A DNA stretch of 64,000 nt, taken from assembly GCA_013396755.1 (NCBI GenBank), contig VWZF01002474.1, positions 610,225 through 674,224 on the forward strand, given 5' to 3'. The translations under genes and the position numbers were made by a program. Position 1 is the stretch's first letter. Every line of letters begins with the position of its first letter. This DNA comes from Sclerurus mexicanus (Eukaryota; Chordata; Aves; Passeriformes; Furnariidae). This document shows, piece by piece, positions 52,298 through 63,996 of the stretch. The notes beneath the pieces were generated by a model. That model searched no databases. It was given only the letters and a program-made list of their open reading frames with translations, and was not told the origin of the DNA.

Positions 52298-53550
52298 AAA
52301 TCACAGAACAGGTAAAGCTGGAAGGGACCATGGTAGGTCATCTGGTCCCACATCCCTCCTCAGGATGGGTCATCCTAGAGCACATTGCACAGGACTGTGT
52401 CCAGATGGTTCTCGAATATCTCCAGTGAGGGAGACTCCACAACTTCTCTGGGAAATCTTTTCCAGTGTGTGGTCACCTGCACAGTAAAGAAGTTCTTCCT
52501 CATATTCAGGTGGAACTTTCTGTGCATCAGGTTCTGCCTTGTGTCCTATTGCTTGGTACCACCAAGAAGAACCCCACTCCATCCTCTTTGCACTCTCCCT
52601 TCAGACACTTGTACATATTGATGAGGTCCTCTCCCAGTCATCTCTTCTGGAAGCTGAACAGGCCCAGCTCCTGCAGTCTCTCCTCATAAGAGGGTTGCTC
52701 CAGTACCTTATTCATCTTTGTTGCCCTCCACTGGACCATCTCCAAGAGTTCCATGTCTCTCTTGTCTGGAGGGGCCCAGAACTGGTCAGAGCACTCCAGG
52801 TGAGGCCTTGACAGGACTGAGTAGAGAGGGGCAGGATCAACTCCTTTGATCTGCTGGCAGTGTTCTTCCTAATGCACCCCGGGATACCATTGGCCATCTT
52901 GGCCACGGGGACACACTGCTGGCTCATTGACAGCTTGTCATCCTCCAGGACCCCCAGATCCTTCTCCACAGAGCTGCTTTCCAGCAGGTCAGCCCCCAGC
53001 CTGTACCAGTGCCCAGTGTTATTCCTCCCCAGGTGCAGGACCCTGCATTCGCCTTTGTTGACTTTCAGAGTCAACTTGACTTCTCTGCCCATCTCTCCAA
53101 CCTGTTGAGGTCTTTCTGAAGGGCTGCACAGCCCTCTGGGGTCTTGGCCAGTCCTCCCATCTTTGCGTCATCAGCAAACTTGGATGAAGCAGTATGGTGT
53201 CTTCTGAGCGAGTCACTGATAAAGAAGGTAAAAAAATTCTGGGCCCAGTATTGAACCTTGGGGGACACCACTAGTGACAGGCCTGCCACTAGACCCTGTG
53301 GCACTGGTAATGACTCCCTGGGATCTGCTGTTCAACCAGTTCTCAATCCACCTCACTGTCCACTCACCCAGTCCACACTTCCTGAGTTTGGCTATGAGGG
53401 ATAGTGTCAAAAGCCTTGCTGAAGTCAAGGCAGTCCACTGCTCTCCCCTCATCCATACAGGTGGAGTTATTTCATTGTAGAAGGCAATCAGGTTGGTCAA
53501 GAATGATTTACCTTTAGTAAATCATGCTTTAGAAATCCTTCCAGTGACTC
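52298..53550 (-). mobile_element. CR1 LINE, reverse transcriptase C-terminal part plus 3' end, minus strand
   Basis: This is the longest CR1 copy in the window. On the minus strand it runs from LIAFYNEI (about 53490), through VRWIENWLNSRSQGV and SGVPQGSILGP. An FADDAK box (53161-53178), LNRLERWAEK, KVNKGECRVLHLGRNN, and LESSSVEKDLGVLEDDKL follow. The later ORF2 motifs and the 3' UTR end near 52298. Successive motifs fall in different frames (breaks near 53230-53300 and 53060-53080), so it is dead. The octamer tail is decayed. Its 3' UTR type (AGGTCATCTGGTCCCA, CAGGATGGGTCATCCTAGAG) differs from that of the 43078 copy, so another CR1 subfamily is likely. Confidence 0.95.
52712..53500 (-). pseudogene. 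CR1 ORF2 fragments in three frames
   Basis: Three overlapping minus-strand open segments (53213-53500, 53071-53304, 52712-53092) are consecutive pieces of one CR1 reverse transcriptase. The first holds the LNSRSQGV and VPQGSILGP motifs, the second the KFADDAKMGG catalytic box, and the third the KVNKGECRVLHLG and VEKDLGVLEDDKLSMSQQC motifs. The catalytic Asp pair is present but the frame is broken twice and the N-terminus is absent. Confidence 0.9.
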
Positions 53551-55205
53551 CATTTGCCTGTCACTTTTACAGCTATCTTGTTAGCTAACTCACTACACGT
53601 ACAAACAAGTGTATCTTTCTTCTGAATAAATTCCAGCATTCATTCAGTGTGTGAAAGACCAATTCAACTCCCTTCCCTTCAAATACAACCTGCATTTCCC
53701 AACTCCATGCAAGTGCCCTAACCCGCAAGTCACAAAGTCCTCTGTGTGCTTACCACACCTTCTTTAGAAAGTGTCCCAGCAGGGATACCACACTCAAGAA
53801 TCTGAATTAGTTAAAAGACAAACCAAATGAATAAACATCATCCTAGAATGTTCAAATGTGAACATTACCTGAATACCAGGCAACAAACTTATCTAAAGTA
53901 GAATTCTGAGGATTTTATTTCAAGGGAAATGAAAAGAATTTACAATTGCTCAACTCAAAGGGCAGAAGGTGAAGGAAGAACAGCGAGGGAAGAGAATGAT
54001 AATATTTAGCAATGTCAAAAGCAAGAGCAGAGATGTTTCCCATCTTTACAGCAGATAACACAACAAGCAACAAGTTAAGTTGCAGGAAAAAAGGTTTTTC
54101 AGTGCCTAACATGGATCTACCCGTAAAGAGGGGAGACTCCTTGGTTTTTCAATTTGCCTGAGAGCCTTCAAGAACAAGTGAAAAAAGTATCATCAATATT
54201 CTGAGGAATGTCCATTTTTCATTGGCTGAGTGAGGTGACCTGTATGTGTCTACACAAGTTTTTCTGTTCAAGCTCTGCATATTGAGCAGGCAGAAGTGAA
54301 GCATGTTGCTGTCATAAATAATTTTATCCAGAGCACAAGTATACATATTTTTACTTTGTAAAAATATTGAAAATAATTATTTTGATAGGAATTATTTATG
54401 TCAGTAGGTGTGAATACCATCCTGCTAATAAGAAGCTTAAAAGTACTATGACAGTAATTTATCATTTCAATTTTGAACATATGCTTGATTCATTAATTGA
54501 AAAGCTTTAACCTTCACTTTAGAAAAAACTAAAATAATATAGGCTATTTTTCTAAAATAAACTTGTTCATTTCTCCATTTGATACAAAAATTAGGAGCAT
54601 TTAAAACTGCTTTTTGTAGCTGCAAGAACAAAACCAATGCGTCATGTGTACCAGCCTTCTCCAAGTACTATGATTCTATTTTTTCTATGAAGTAATTACA
54701 CCCTGGTAGATCTTAGAACTTAATTATACTGACCTAACAGACTGATTTTACCTAAGACCTTCTTTTATTGATCTAATATACAGTTGAAAGGCTGTTTCAC
54801 CTTCTGGCTTGTGCATTGCTAGTATTAAATTACTGCTTAACTCGTTTTCATGTACTTTAAAGATTACTTCATGGTAAAGTGATGCCAGACAGCAAAGGTA
54901 TTGTCTTTTAAGTAAATAAATTGCATGCAGCCCCCTTTGCTACTGCTAAAAAGCCAAACTTGTAGTTACACTTCTATTTAATAGTTGTTGCTAGTCAGTA
55001 ATGGGTAAAATTCCTCTATACAGCTGTTCTTTAATCACTTAAATTGTAATGTTTTGTAAGGAGAAGTGTCCTTTGATAAAGGAAATTAAATTCCATAAAA
55101 TGCCACCTTTCTGCAAAAAGTGATTTGATTTACTGGTATTGTATTGGAGAACTTTGCCTGGTGTTTAGCAATACCTGCGTATCATCAAACCGATTAATGT
55201 TTCAG
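53551..55205. other. AT-rich unique DNA upstream of the candidate exon
   Basis: No recognisable repeat or gene. If the exon at 55206 is real this would be intron. The final stretch has an ATTAAT-type possible branch point and a weak pyrimidine tract just before the acceptor. Confidence 0.45.
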
Positions 55206-55318
55206 GGAAAAACACCAAGCACTTTGGATATTGGAAAGTACATTTCATCTGAAAGACTCCAACTGTTAGAAACAAATCTGAGTAGAATCATGGCTCAACA
55301 GCAGAATAGTAAACACAA
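55206..55318 (+). CDS. Candidate internal coding exon, gene not recognised
   Basis: The sequence shows TTAATGTTTCAG ending at 55205 and a strong donor CACAA|GTAAGTG starting at 55319. Between them lie 113 bases. Only one frame is open: it begins in phase 0 with GKTPSTLDIGKY and ends ...MAQQQNSKH plus two bases (phase 2). The other two frames hit stops (TAG or TGA) inside the exon. The peptide has a polar, helix-prone middle (SSERLQLLETNLSRI) with regular Leu/Ile spacing, as in a short coiled coil or amphipathic helix. No repeat overlaps it, and the codon usage is less AT-extreme than the flanks. The polypyrimidine tract is weak, which lowers confidence. I cannot name the gene. The open frame continues upstream to an ATG at 55125, but that part looks like intron. 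An intragenic chance match is the main alternative. Confidence 0.5.
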
Positions 55319-57614
55319 GTAAGTGTTTCCTATTCTTTTCCCCCTTCAATCAGAGGAGCTCAGTTTGCATCTCTAGAAAACACAAAATCTCTGATAATTT
55401 TTATTACTTTTCTGTGCTAAGGTATAGATCATGTGGACAACTCATATTGAGCTCACATGTATTCTCTATTTCAGTAAAATATTGATAATATGTGATCTAT
55501 CACTTTTTTCTCTGGTGATAGCTTCTGTGTGTAGTCAGTTCTTCTAATCATTAGGAAAACAGCAGAGCTCTCATTACCTCTCCCAGGTAAAAAGTACCGC
55601 CACTATTATTTATCAGGAGAATTCTTCAGATTTCTTTGTAACAAGGGCTGTCAAAAGAGAACCCGGGGCACCCCTCTGTAGAGTCATCTTGGTGTATCTA
55701 ACTAAAGAGATTGCAGAACTGTACTTAAAAGTATCTTTGTGAAAGCCTATTAAAAAATGCCATCCTGTACCATAATATAAATACCTTGAAAAAATATTTT
55801 TATCGAACAGGTTTGGCTATACAGCTTAAATAATAACATATGGAGAGGCTAGGCCAATACATAAACATACTTTCCATAAAAACAATAATTTCAGAAGATC
55901 ATATAATTGTAGTAAATAAGATAATGAAAAAAATACAAGATGGACCTATAGTAGACTGCAATATGTTGAAGAGTATTAGAGTGGGAAAAGGTAAATAAAT
56001 ACCTCTGTGTATATTTGTGCCATTAAGGTGTTACAGTCTTTTGAATTTATTTTTTTAACTATATTTTTCTGCTGTAATTAAATAAATGACTGCAGTGAGA
56101 AAATGTTTTGCAAACTGTTGCAGAGAAGACTAGCAAAAACTTATGCATTTTCCAGTGGACTTACACTACTGACTTGGTGTGTGATTATTAATTAATGCCA
56201 GCCTAAGGTTCTTAGAAACTTCAAGGAAAAGACATGTTTCTCTTTCTACAGTTTTTCCGGAGATGCATCACCATGCTAATATACTGCTTACCACATTGAA
56301 AAAACTGCTTTCCAAACTTTGACTAAGCACACGGCTTTTAAGCCTAAGTATTATAATGTTTATGTCAATGCAATTCTTAATGCGCTCCTGTTGCTAGGAT
56401 GTTTGTTTACAGCTTGGGGATGAAGTAATTACCAGACATTTTTTTCTGAGGATCCACTGTTTTGTTCATTGATTAAATGAATTACGTTTAACCTCCCTTG
56501 CCCTTTATGCGTGGGCAGCGCTTCCTCTCTTTGGATCATATCTGATATTTCAATGGCAGCTTCAATTCGTACCAGCACCAAGGATATTGTGCTAGCACCC
56601 TATTTATAGTGCGAGCAAAAGTAATTATATCTCCTCTCTTCTGAAAACCAGGCATTGAAATGGAAGCAACCCAATATACTCTAATGACACTTCTTTCTAC
56701 AAAAGAACTTATTCTCCTATGTTATTACAGGAAATTGAAACCACCTTTCCCTTTAATTAGAAGGTTTAATATGGTTTGCCAGTTATTAAAATGAAAAGAA
56801 CAGCTTTACTTCTTTTAAGCATCATTTGCCTTGGAAATTTTCCTTTCTTATCAAGAGGAAGACATATTAGGTTTCAGACTGGTAGAGAAATTAGGAAAAC
56901 ACTACTATATCTGAAGTACCACTGGGTAATAATGAAATAGATAGAATATGAAAGAGGGAAAATACCTTCACTTATTTATTCAGAACTCTCAGTTTGCCTG
57001 GTTATCTATGTTATTTGCACAAAGATCACATTTAGTTATAGCAGATGTGTTTCCTTTTATTATATAACTTAACATTTCAACATGAGAACTGCGTCACTTC
57101 TCATGGCATTATGGAGGAAAATCATGATGCTCAAAATGCTGCCACAGTAACTAAGTGAGGAAAGGATCCTCACTACATAATTCTGCACAGCACATGCTGG
57201 CAAGTAAGGTAAGAAAAGAAAAAACATAGGGGAATTCTAAATCCCCTACTGACAAATTATTTTGTTGTTTATTTTCCAGTTATTTATTCATTAGGACAGC
57301 AACCAGAACTCAACTGAAAACTGCCAGGTTCAGATAAGAAAAAATAATTTCTACATATTGAATTATTATGTAATTATTTTACACAAAGTAGAATGTTATT
57401 AGAAAGAAAAAAAATGCAAAGTTTTTTTCAGAATGTTTATGAATCATTTAATAGTGGACATTCTGCTTTGTAAAAATCTAGTTTGGACAGGTATCAGAAA
57501 CTATATTTGTTAGTTTTCCCTCATCACTGTTGACCAGCATAAGCATTAAGAATTTTTTATAGGTAAGAGAAATTAAAAGTAGTAAGAATGATTTGCCATA
57601 GCCTAAACTTGATC
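55319..57614. other. AT-rich unique DNA, possibly intron with regulatory sequence
   Basis: No repeat recognised over 2.3 kb, which is a fairly long repeat-free stretch next to the candidate exon. A subregion at 56380-56640 is less AT-extreme and carries homeobox- and MEF2-type motifs. The rest is featureless by eye. Confidence 0.45.
56380..56640. promoter_or_regulatory. Candidate conserved non-coding or enhancer-like segment
   Basis: CTATTTATAG at 56600-56609 fits the MEF2 consensus exactly. TAATTA-type homeodomain cores occur near 56426 and 56622. The segment has mixed composition, no simple repeat and no CR1 homology. It resembles the texture of conserved non-coding elements in gene deserts, but conservation cannot be judged from one sequence. 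Confidence 0.2.
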
Positions 57615-57765
57615 TTTGGGAAGTCTAAGTTGGAATGTAGAAATATCTTCTTCCTTCAGGAGAGTGATGAAACATTGGAGCAAATTATCCAAGGACACTG
57701 CAGTCTCCATTCATGACATTTTCAAGACTCTGCTGGACAAAAAGTTGGATTTCAAGCAGCACATT
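57615..57765 (+). mobile_element. Old CR1 LINE 3' UTR fragment, plus strand
   Basis: The order TTTGGGAAGTCTAAGTTGGA, ATGTAGAAATATCTTCTTCC, GAGAGTGATGAAACATTGGA, GCAAATTATCCAAGGACA, and TTTTCAAGACTCTGCTGGAC mirrors the CR1 string. That string runs 'AGGTTGGATATTAGGAAGAAATTCTT', 'GAGGGTGGTGAGGCACTGGA', 'CAGGTTGCCCAGAG', 'TTCAAGGCC...TGGA'. It is heavily diverged and has no tail, so it is one of the oldest copies here. Confidence 0.7.
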
Positions 57766-58137
57766 CAACCACAATAGTAATTGTCCATTACTGGACAGCT
57801 ACACAGAGTGGCAAAGTTTTTAGGCATATGTCATATTGCAGAATAAAGACTGAAGTCCAGGTCATCTGCTGAGGTGAATCTCAGACACGAGTAAGAAGAG
57901 TTTTGACATTTTATGGAGAGACTGACAGGTTGAGATTAAACTCAGGAGAGCCCATCTTCCTTTCTGAAATTAAGCTCCAGTTCTCATATGCTTATAGGCA
58001 GTATAAGTAACTATGAAGACCTCTAATTATTGGATAAAATCATGACACCCTTATATTGAGGGCTCTATCACTGATTTGAACAGATCCAGGTTTTCAGCCA
58101 TCATGCTCTGTTCCAGAGTACTTGTTCTTAAAGAAAC

Positions 58138-58228
58138 TCAAAAAAAACCCACCAAAACCCATCTACCTGCACCTCCCCCAAAAGACCTCAACAAAACAAC
58201 CAAACAACTCCAACAAACAAAACAAGCC
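58138..58228 (+). repeat. A/C-rich low-complexity tract
   Basis: About 90 bases almost without G or T: AAAAAAACCCACCAAAACCC, later CAACAAAACAACC and CTCCAACAAACAAAACAAG. Similar in texture to the 9406 tract. Confidence 0.75.
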
Positions 58229-59075
58229 TGAGACACAAGTAAATTGAATAATTATCTCATGGAATAAATCTAAACCCATGGCCACATGGCAGAAGTAAGA
58301 ATGGACTGCAGTTTTCCTATCTTGCTTCAAAACACTGGAAAGTATTCCTCATAACTCCTGATACTGTAGGAGTTATTGCATTTCTCATGAATAACTAAAC
58401 AGATTATAAATACTTTCACTTTGATATTCACAGACTGATATCAAAACATTCCCTTAGTTTCCTGTTTCCCATGACTTCCATCTCAAATCTTTATTAGTGA
58501 CCTTTGAGAAGGGGAATTTTTTTCTTTCCTAGGTTCTGTGAAAATTAATGTAGCCAAAACCAGAATTAAGACCAATATTTAGAGACCATTTTTTGTTTTT
58601 CTTTTTTTTTTCCCTTTTCTTCCCATATTTATTTGGAATTGTCTTTCTTCTTTTTTTCATATTCTGATGTACTTTTTTGCTGTGTTTACAAGTCTAGGTT
58701 TTACCATCATTGTATAAAGCTCTTCAAATATTTCTAAACTATTATGACCTAGTTTACTTGCTTTAAGTTGTCATCTCCCCCAGCTTTTATTCTGGTAAGT
58801 TTTGAGTATATTTTTTTAAATACATGTAGTATCTTAAACACATTCATTTCACAATTATTCTAAGGCCTGGGGTAACCAACTGAATTAAGCCATAGAAGGG
58901 TAACTAATCTTCAAGATCTAATTCTCTGTGTAAATTATGCATTAAAACTGATTTTAAACAGTAAAAATAATTTTCTAATATGCTCTGTCTTCCAAATAGC
59001 AGTAAGAAAAATATAAAACTTCGCACAGTGTGCAGACAACGCAAAAAATGAAGAATCTGTAACAGATGATGGTGT

Positions 59076-59160
59076 GTTTTTGTTTTTGTTTGTTTAGGGT
59101 TTTTTTTAGGTTTGTTGGGGTTTTTAATGGTTTGGCTTTTTATATTTTTTTTTTAATAAA
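59076..59160 (+). repeat. T/G-rich low-complexity tract
   Basis: TGTTTTTGTTTTTGTTTG, GGTTTTTTTTAGG, TTTGTTGGGGTTTTTAATGG and a T run. It is the complementary counterpart of the A/C tracts elsewhere. C is nearly absent on this strand. Confidence 0.75.
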
Positions 59161-59489
59161 ACACACACTGTCAACCTCCTTTAAGAGGCAACATGCAAAG
59201 AAGTAGACAACAAAAAGAATTAGTGATCACAGTAACTGAACTGGGCTCTGCAGTATGACTGCAGTGAAAGTAGACAGAAATATGACTTGCTGGCATGACA
59301 CCCTGCAGAAAGAAACTCACCTTTACAGTTTATCTGCCTCTTATAGATAGCTTCAATTACTTGCATGGTCAATAAACAGTTTGGATTAGTAGCTGCTTAC
59401 AAGTGGCACTCACTGGAGATCATCCTGGGCTTAGAAGCGTTTGTATCATAAAATCAGACAAGGTGAAAGTTGCAGTCTCACCAGTCTCA

Positions 59490-60158
59490 GTGTGGGGCAG
59501 TTGTTGATACGCTGGAGGACAGCAGAGTTGCTTTTTAGAAGCACACTAAGATTCAGCAATGTCGTGAGGTTCAAAGACAACCGAGCAACTCAGCCCCTGA
59601 CAGCGAACAAGCCCATGCAATTTAGTGGCCGGGCACAAACTGATACAGTATCCAAAGAGAACCCAAGGGCATGGTGGAAAATAAACTGAATGAGAATCAG
59701 TCGTGAGCCTTTGCTGCCAATGATGTCTGCGTCCTTACTGGGCTGCAATGGAAAAGAGTTGCCAATGGACCAAGGGAATGGGTTATTCCCCTCTACCTGG
59801 TACTGGTGAGGAGTGGCTGAAGGAACTGGGCTTGTTTAGGCTGGAAAAGAGATGGTTGTACTCTAAGAGGAGAGATATAGAGGAGATTGCAATACTCTGA
59901 TCAGACAAGTAGAGCAAAAGGTCAAGATGACAGTGATGAATACCAAGAGAAATTACACTGGATATGACCTAAAGAATGAAAGCAATTAAGCAACAAAGCA
60001 AGGGTCCAGAGAAGCTTGGATTCTCCATATCTGAAGATTTGTAAGACAAGTGAAAAAACCCAATCTACCTTTAAAATTAACCTTTATTTGCAATGGCGCT
60101 TGTAGTCAATAGCTCCAGAAGTCACTTCCAACCTAACTTCTCCTAAGATTCTACATAC
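59490..60158 (+). mobile_element. Old, patchy CR1 LINE, plus strand
   Basis: The pieces fall in CR1 order: GTTGATACGCTGGAGGACAG (after the catalytic box), GTCGTGAGGTTCAAAGACA, then GGGCTGCAATGG. CCCCTCTACCTGGTACTGG and AGTGGCTGAAGGAACTGGG with TTGTTTAGGCTGGA follow. The end shows GGATTCTCCATATCTGAAG and AGTCACTTCCAACCTAAC, with a decayed AAGATTCTACA tail. Large diverged or deleted stretches separate them, so this is an ancient copy. The frame at 59441-59689 overlaps its start and is not a gene. Confidence 0.65.
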
Positions 60159-60570
60159 TTCAGAACTGCTTCACCACTATACCACAGAGGATACTTAGGG
60201 TTTCACTGAAGTGGACAAGTTTCATCCCCAGGTTGCTAATATAGAAGATCCAATAGAAGATCCAATTAAAAAAAAAAAAAGTCAGATTTATCACTTGATT
60301 TATTAGCCAACATTATCTGTTAGCTACAAAGCACAACCTAAATACTGTGGCTGTATCAATGAACACTGCTTCTAGGTACATAGCCTACACAAAGGAGGCC
60401 TGTCTCCATAACTTCCATCCCATTTTCTGCCTTACTGTTTTTCCAAAATTTTCACTAAGCTATTCCTAGTGAAAGAAAGAGAAACCAAGAGAAAGGAAAC
60501 CAAAACAAAGCTTAGATTGCTTTCATATGCTAAGAAACAAGGCTGGGGGCTAGAAATAACAGGTCTAGCA

Positions 60571-60629
60571 TTTTCTCTCTCTTCTCTTTTCCCCCCTCTT
60601 TCTCCTCTCTAATTTTTTATTCACCTCAG
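60571..60629 (+). other. 40-nt polypyrimidine tract followed by CACCTCAG
   Basis: Positions 60571-60610 are all C or T; AATTTTTTATTCACCTCAG follows, ending at 60629. This is acceptor-like. A possible 58-nt exon (60630-60687) would have one open frame but a poor donor (GGTACAAC), and its phase does not fit the exon at 55206. I therefore list only the tract. Confidence 0.35.
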
Positions 60630-63600
60630 AATTCAATGATTTCACAACAGTGCCCCGAAGAATTATTATCTCTTTATCTTTTAAAAGGTACAACTTCAGG
60701 TGCCCTATGTTGAACTCCATAGTAATATTACATCTTGTAATGTCATAGCTTCAAGACCAAGGAAACAGATGAAACAAGCAAGATAAAGAACATAAGTGAA
60801 TGTGTAGATAGGAAATATTTTTTATTTAGTGACAAGGACTACAAGATTTATTCATCATCTATTTGGTCTGCATATTCTAATTATAACTTACTAAAAGATT
60901 TGTGTTGCAAATGAACATCTGGACTTTGTCCATCCAGCTGTATTGTTACTTGCTCTGCTTTTTATGCCAAATTTATTTTCACATAACTCTTTACGCTTCC
61001 CCTTCCCAAGGGAGTTGTTCCTACAAGATAGTATTTACATATCTACCTCATGCCAAGATTTTCAGTAGTTTTTCTGCAACTATTTTCAAGCATCAGAAAC
61101 AAAGTGGAAATATATTACTGCACACAGTTTTGTTAGTGTGACAGGATTCTGAAGCAGAAGGGAAAATATGAAGTTACTACACAGTTTTCAAATACAAAAA
61201 ACACACTATGGTTACTTACTGGAGTGGAGAGAACTTTGTAGTGTTTTATTCCAGGACACTCTACTCTATCTCTTCCTGCTAGAAAAGATCTTACAGTCTA
61301 ACCGATATATACTCACTGTGATCCCAAGACTAAAGATCATCAAACATATGATGTTTCTTTTGAGACTAAATACTTTGACACATAGTATGAAAGAGTCTAT
61401 ATTTTCTAAAGCTTTAAAAAAGTCAACACAGATTAGAAGAATGCTAATTAATGCTTTTAACAGTCTTAGACCTCATATTCCTTACCAGCAAGATTTAAGG
61501 CAAATATTTTTTTTAAGATAGCTATTCTGAATTCTTACAGCTACAGTAAAAATGTAACCCTGGACTAGGAAAGAAGCTTCTTCAGAAGAGAAATGCGAAA
61601 AGTCTGTTCAGCAGTAATTTTTGAGAAGATTCAGCTGTTTGTATATGTTTGGTTTTTTATTAGTCTTAAACCTTATTATACACATCCTGCCAAATATCTA
61701 TCTTACATCACTTTCATGTAGCAATTCAAGGGTATAAATTTATAGTTATATTGGATATGAAAACATGCATGTTGGAGTGTGATTTAATGCGGCCCAGATC
61801 TTCATGTCTTAGTAAAACAGAATACTCCAACATAAAATGTTTTCATGCTTCATCCTTACATTAGCACCTCTTTCATTCAATCAGCTTCCTTCTCAAGTGT
61901 CAACCATGCAAGAGAAGAAATAGCCTGTTGTTATATTCACATTTGTTAAATTCCAGTTGGATAGCACTATTTTCCAGCAGAACTTTAAATACGTGTCTAC
62001 CAGTAAGTTATGAGAAAGTTATTAAACAGCCTGGAAAACCACTCAAGGAAACTGGATTTAAAAAAGTCATTGATATAAACTATAACAAAAAGCATCAAAC
62101 CTACTGGGACATAATGGAAAATAAAATACGCTGAGATATTAAAAATTCTTTTTAGAATGTTAAGACAAGGTTTAAGAACCAAACAAAGATGACTTTAACC
62201 TTATGCCCAGCCCTGTTTTGGATCCTTATCTGAATTTTCATAGAACAGCTTAAATCCTCCAGTCCTGTGTGTAATGGAAAGCAAAAATGACACCCAGTGC
62301 TTAGCCAGCACTCTGCAATCACTGTTTTTTGTGTCAGAACACAGACAGCATTTCCAAGACACCTACTGACACCTGACAGATAACAATAACTGCAGTAAAC
62401 AGTACCTGACACTCTAGCTCCCAGAAATAGAACCCAACTGCTGTAACTCTTGTATCAGTAATGTTACACAGTGGTCATTTTCACAACTTCCCTTTTTAAA
62501 GCATTTATCTACAGCTATTGCAAAAAAAATCACCACTATGAAAGCCATAGCAGCCTAGCATCTCTCATATGCTAACATTAACAGTGCACAACTTTTCTGA
62601 TAGTGTTCTTTTGATATTAAGTAGGTAGATTTTCTATTTGAATACCAAGCTAACCATCCTTTCCCAGTCAACTACCACCATTTACATTTAACCAAAACCA
62701 GCAGTTCTGCAAGTGATAAAGAAAAGATAAGGAAACAAGTGTTCTGGCAAACTCTTTAGAAAAATATATCTTTTAAAAGTTCTGAAGGAATATCTAAATC
62801 AAATTCTCCTCAGCTTCTGCCTCACCTCTGTATGCTTCTTGTTTCTGCTCAACACTGTCGAGCACCTAGTAGAAATCAAAGCAGAAATATGATTCTTCCT
62901 TTCCAGTATCACAACTACTAGGCAGCAAACTCCTCTTTCACTTGATTATTTAATCACATTAGTAGTGCTTTCATGGGAAGACAGAAGTTGGTAATCATTC
63001 AGATGTAATCACAGTATGCCTTCCTCCCCTTAAGAACTGCTTTACCAGCCAACTGCTGCAGTTACCACCAACTGAAGAGCAAGTTAAAATGAGAATAGTT
63101 ATAAATAAAGTCAAAACATTATGATTTTATTTTCCATCTTCACCACAAACAAGAGAAGTAACTCTTATCAAGAACAGTTTCATAGTCTTTAGACAGAGAT
63201 GACAAAAGACAAAGGCATGAATTACTTATAAATTGATTTTTTCCACCTAAAAATGCAGTACTTGTTTCTTGCCTTTCAGTTGACATCCCTTCATACTGTT
63301 GTGCTCTGCAGAACAATACAGGCAGTTGTAGAAATTAAATGAGTCACAAACAACATGTGACTTGGGGCATGCAAGGCAGAACTGACGATGTCACTGTGTC
63401 TCAGCTGCCAAAGGGTGTAACAAAATGACGTTTGTTTACTGCTTGAAGCCATAATTTTTCTGTTGATCTGAACACATTTTTTCTTTTTAAAGTAAGACAT
63501 CATGTAACGTGCTAACTTGTTCATAACTTATCAGTACTAACTTACAGTTTGGTTAGCCCTAATGTTTTATGATACAAGACATTATTGATGTATTGGTGAA

Positions 63601-63954
63601 TCATCTCATATTACAGATCTGACAATTCTCCCTGCTAGATCAACAGGTAAAGATTGGTTCCTCCATGTAAAAGCAAGTTGGCTGTTATGGCAACATAATT
63701 TCATAATTCAGGATATATTAATCTTAAATTGAAACTTCATTTGTCTTAGAGCTCTGATTGTTATGTACCTACTTAGACGGGCAAATAGACAGAAATCCAG
63801 TTTTTATTGCATTTTATTCCTACTCTTTCAGTAGGACATGCTGGAAATAAAAGTTAAAACTAAACTGCAGTATTTTTTCTCATCTGTTGTGGCTAAAAGG
63901 CTAACCATCATCTTCCAAAATCTAAGCTCACTTCCTTTAAGTGTCAGAGCACTT

Positions 63955-63996
63955 TTATTATACACTTATTTTATTATACACTTCATTATACACTGT
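63955..63996 (+). repeat. Three-copy short tandem repeat (ATTATACACTT)
   Basis: ATTATACACTT appears three times near the window edge, with TATTTT and C spacers, and may continue beyond position 64000. No function suggested. Confidence 0.8.

Larger units (their letters stand above)
57766..59489. other. AT-rich unique DNA with A/C and T/G low-complexity tracts
   Basis: Includes an A/C-only tract (58138-58228), T-rich runs near 58590-58625, and a T/G tract (59076-59160). No gene or interspersed element recognised. Confidence 0.5.

Noticed and set aside
60630..60687. Possible 58-nt exon after the pyrimidine tract
   Set aside because: The donor (GGTACAAC) is poor, and joining it to the exon at 55206-55318 (phase 2) would hit a TGA within three codons.
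61168..61521. 117-residue plus-strand open frame
   Set aside because: Same reasoning: no recognisable motif, no promoter or splice context, chance length.
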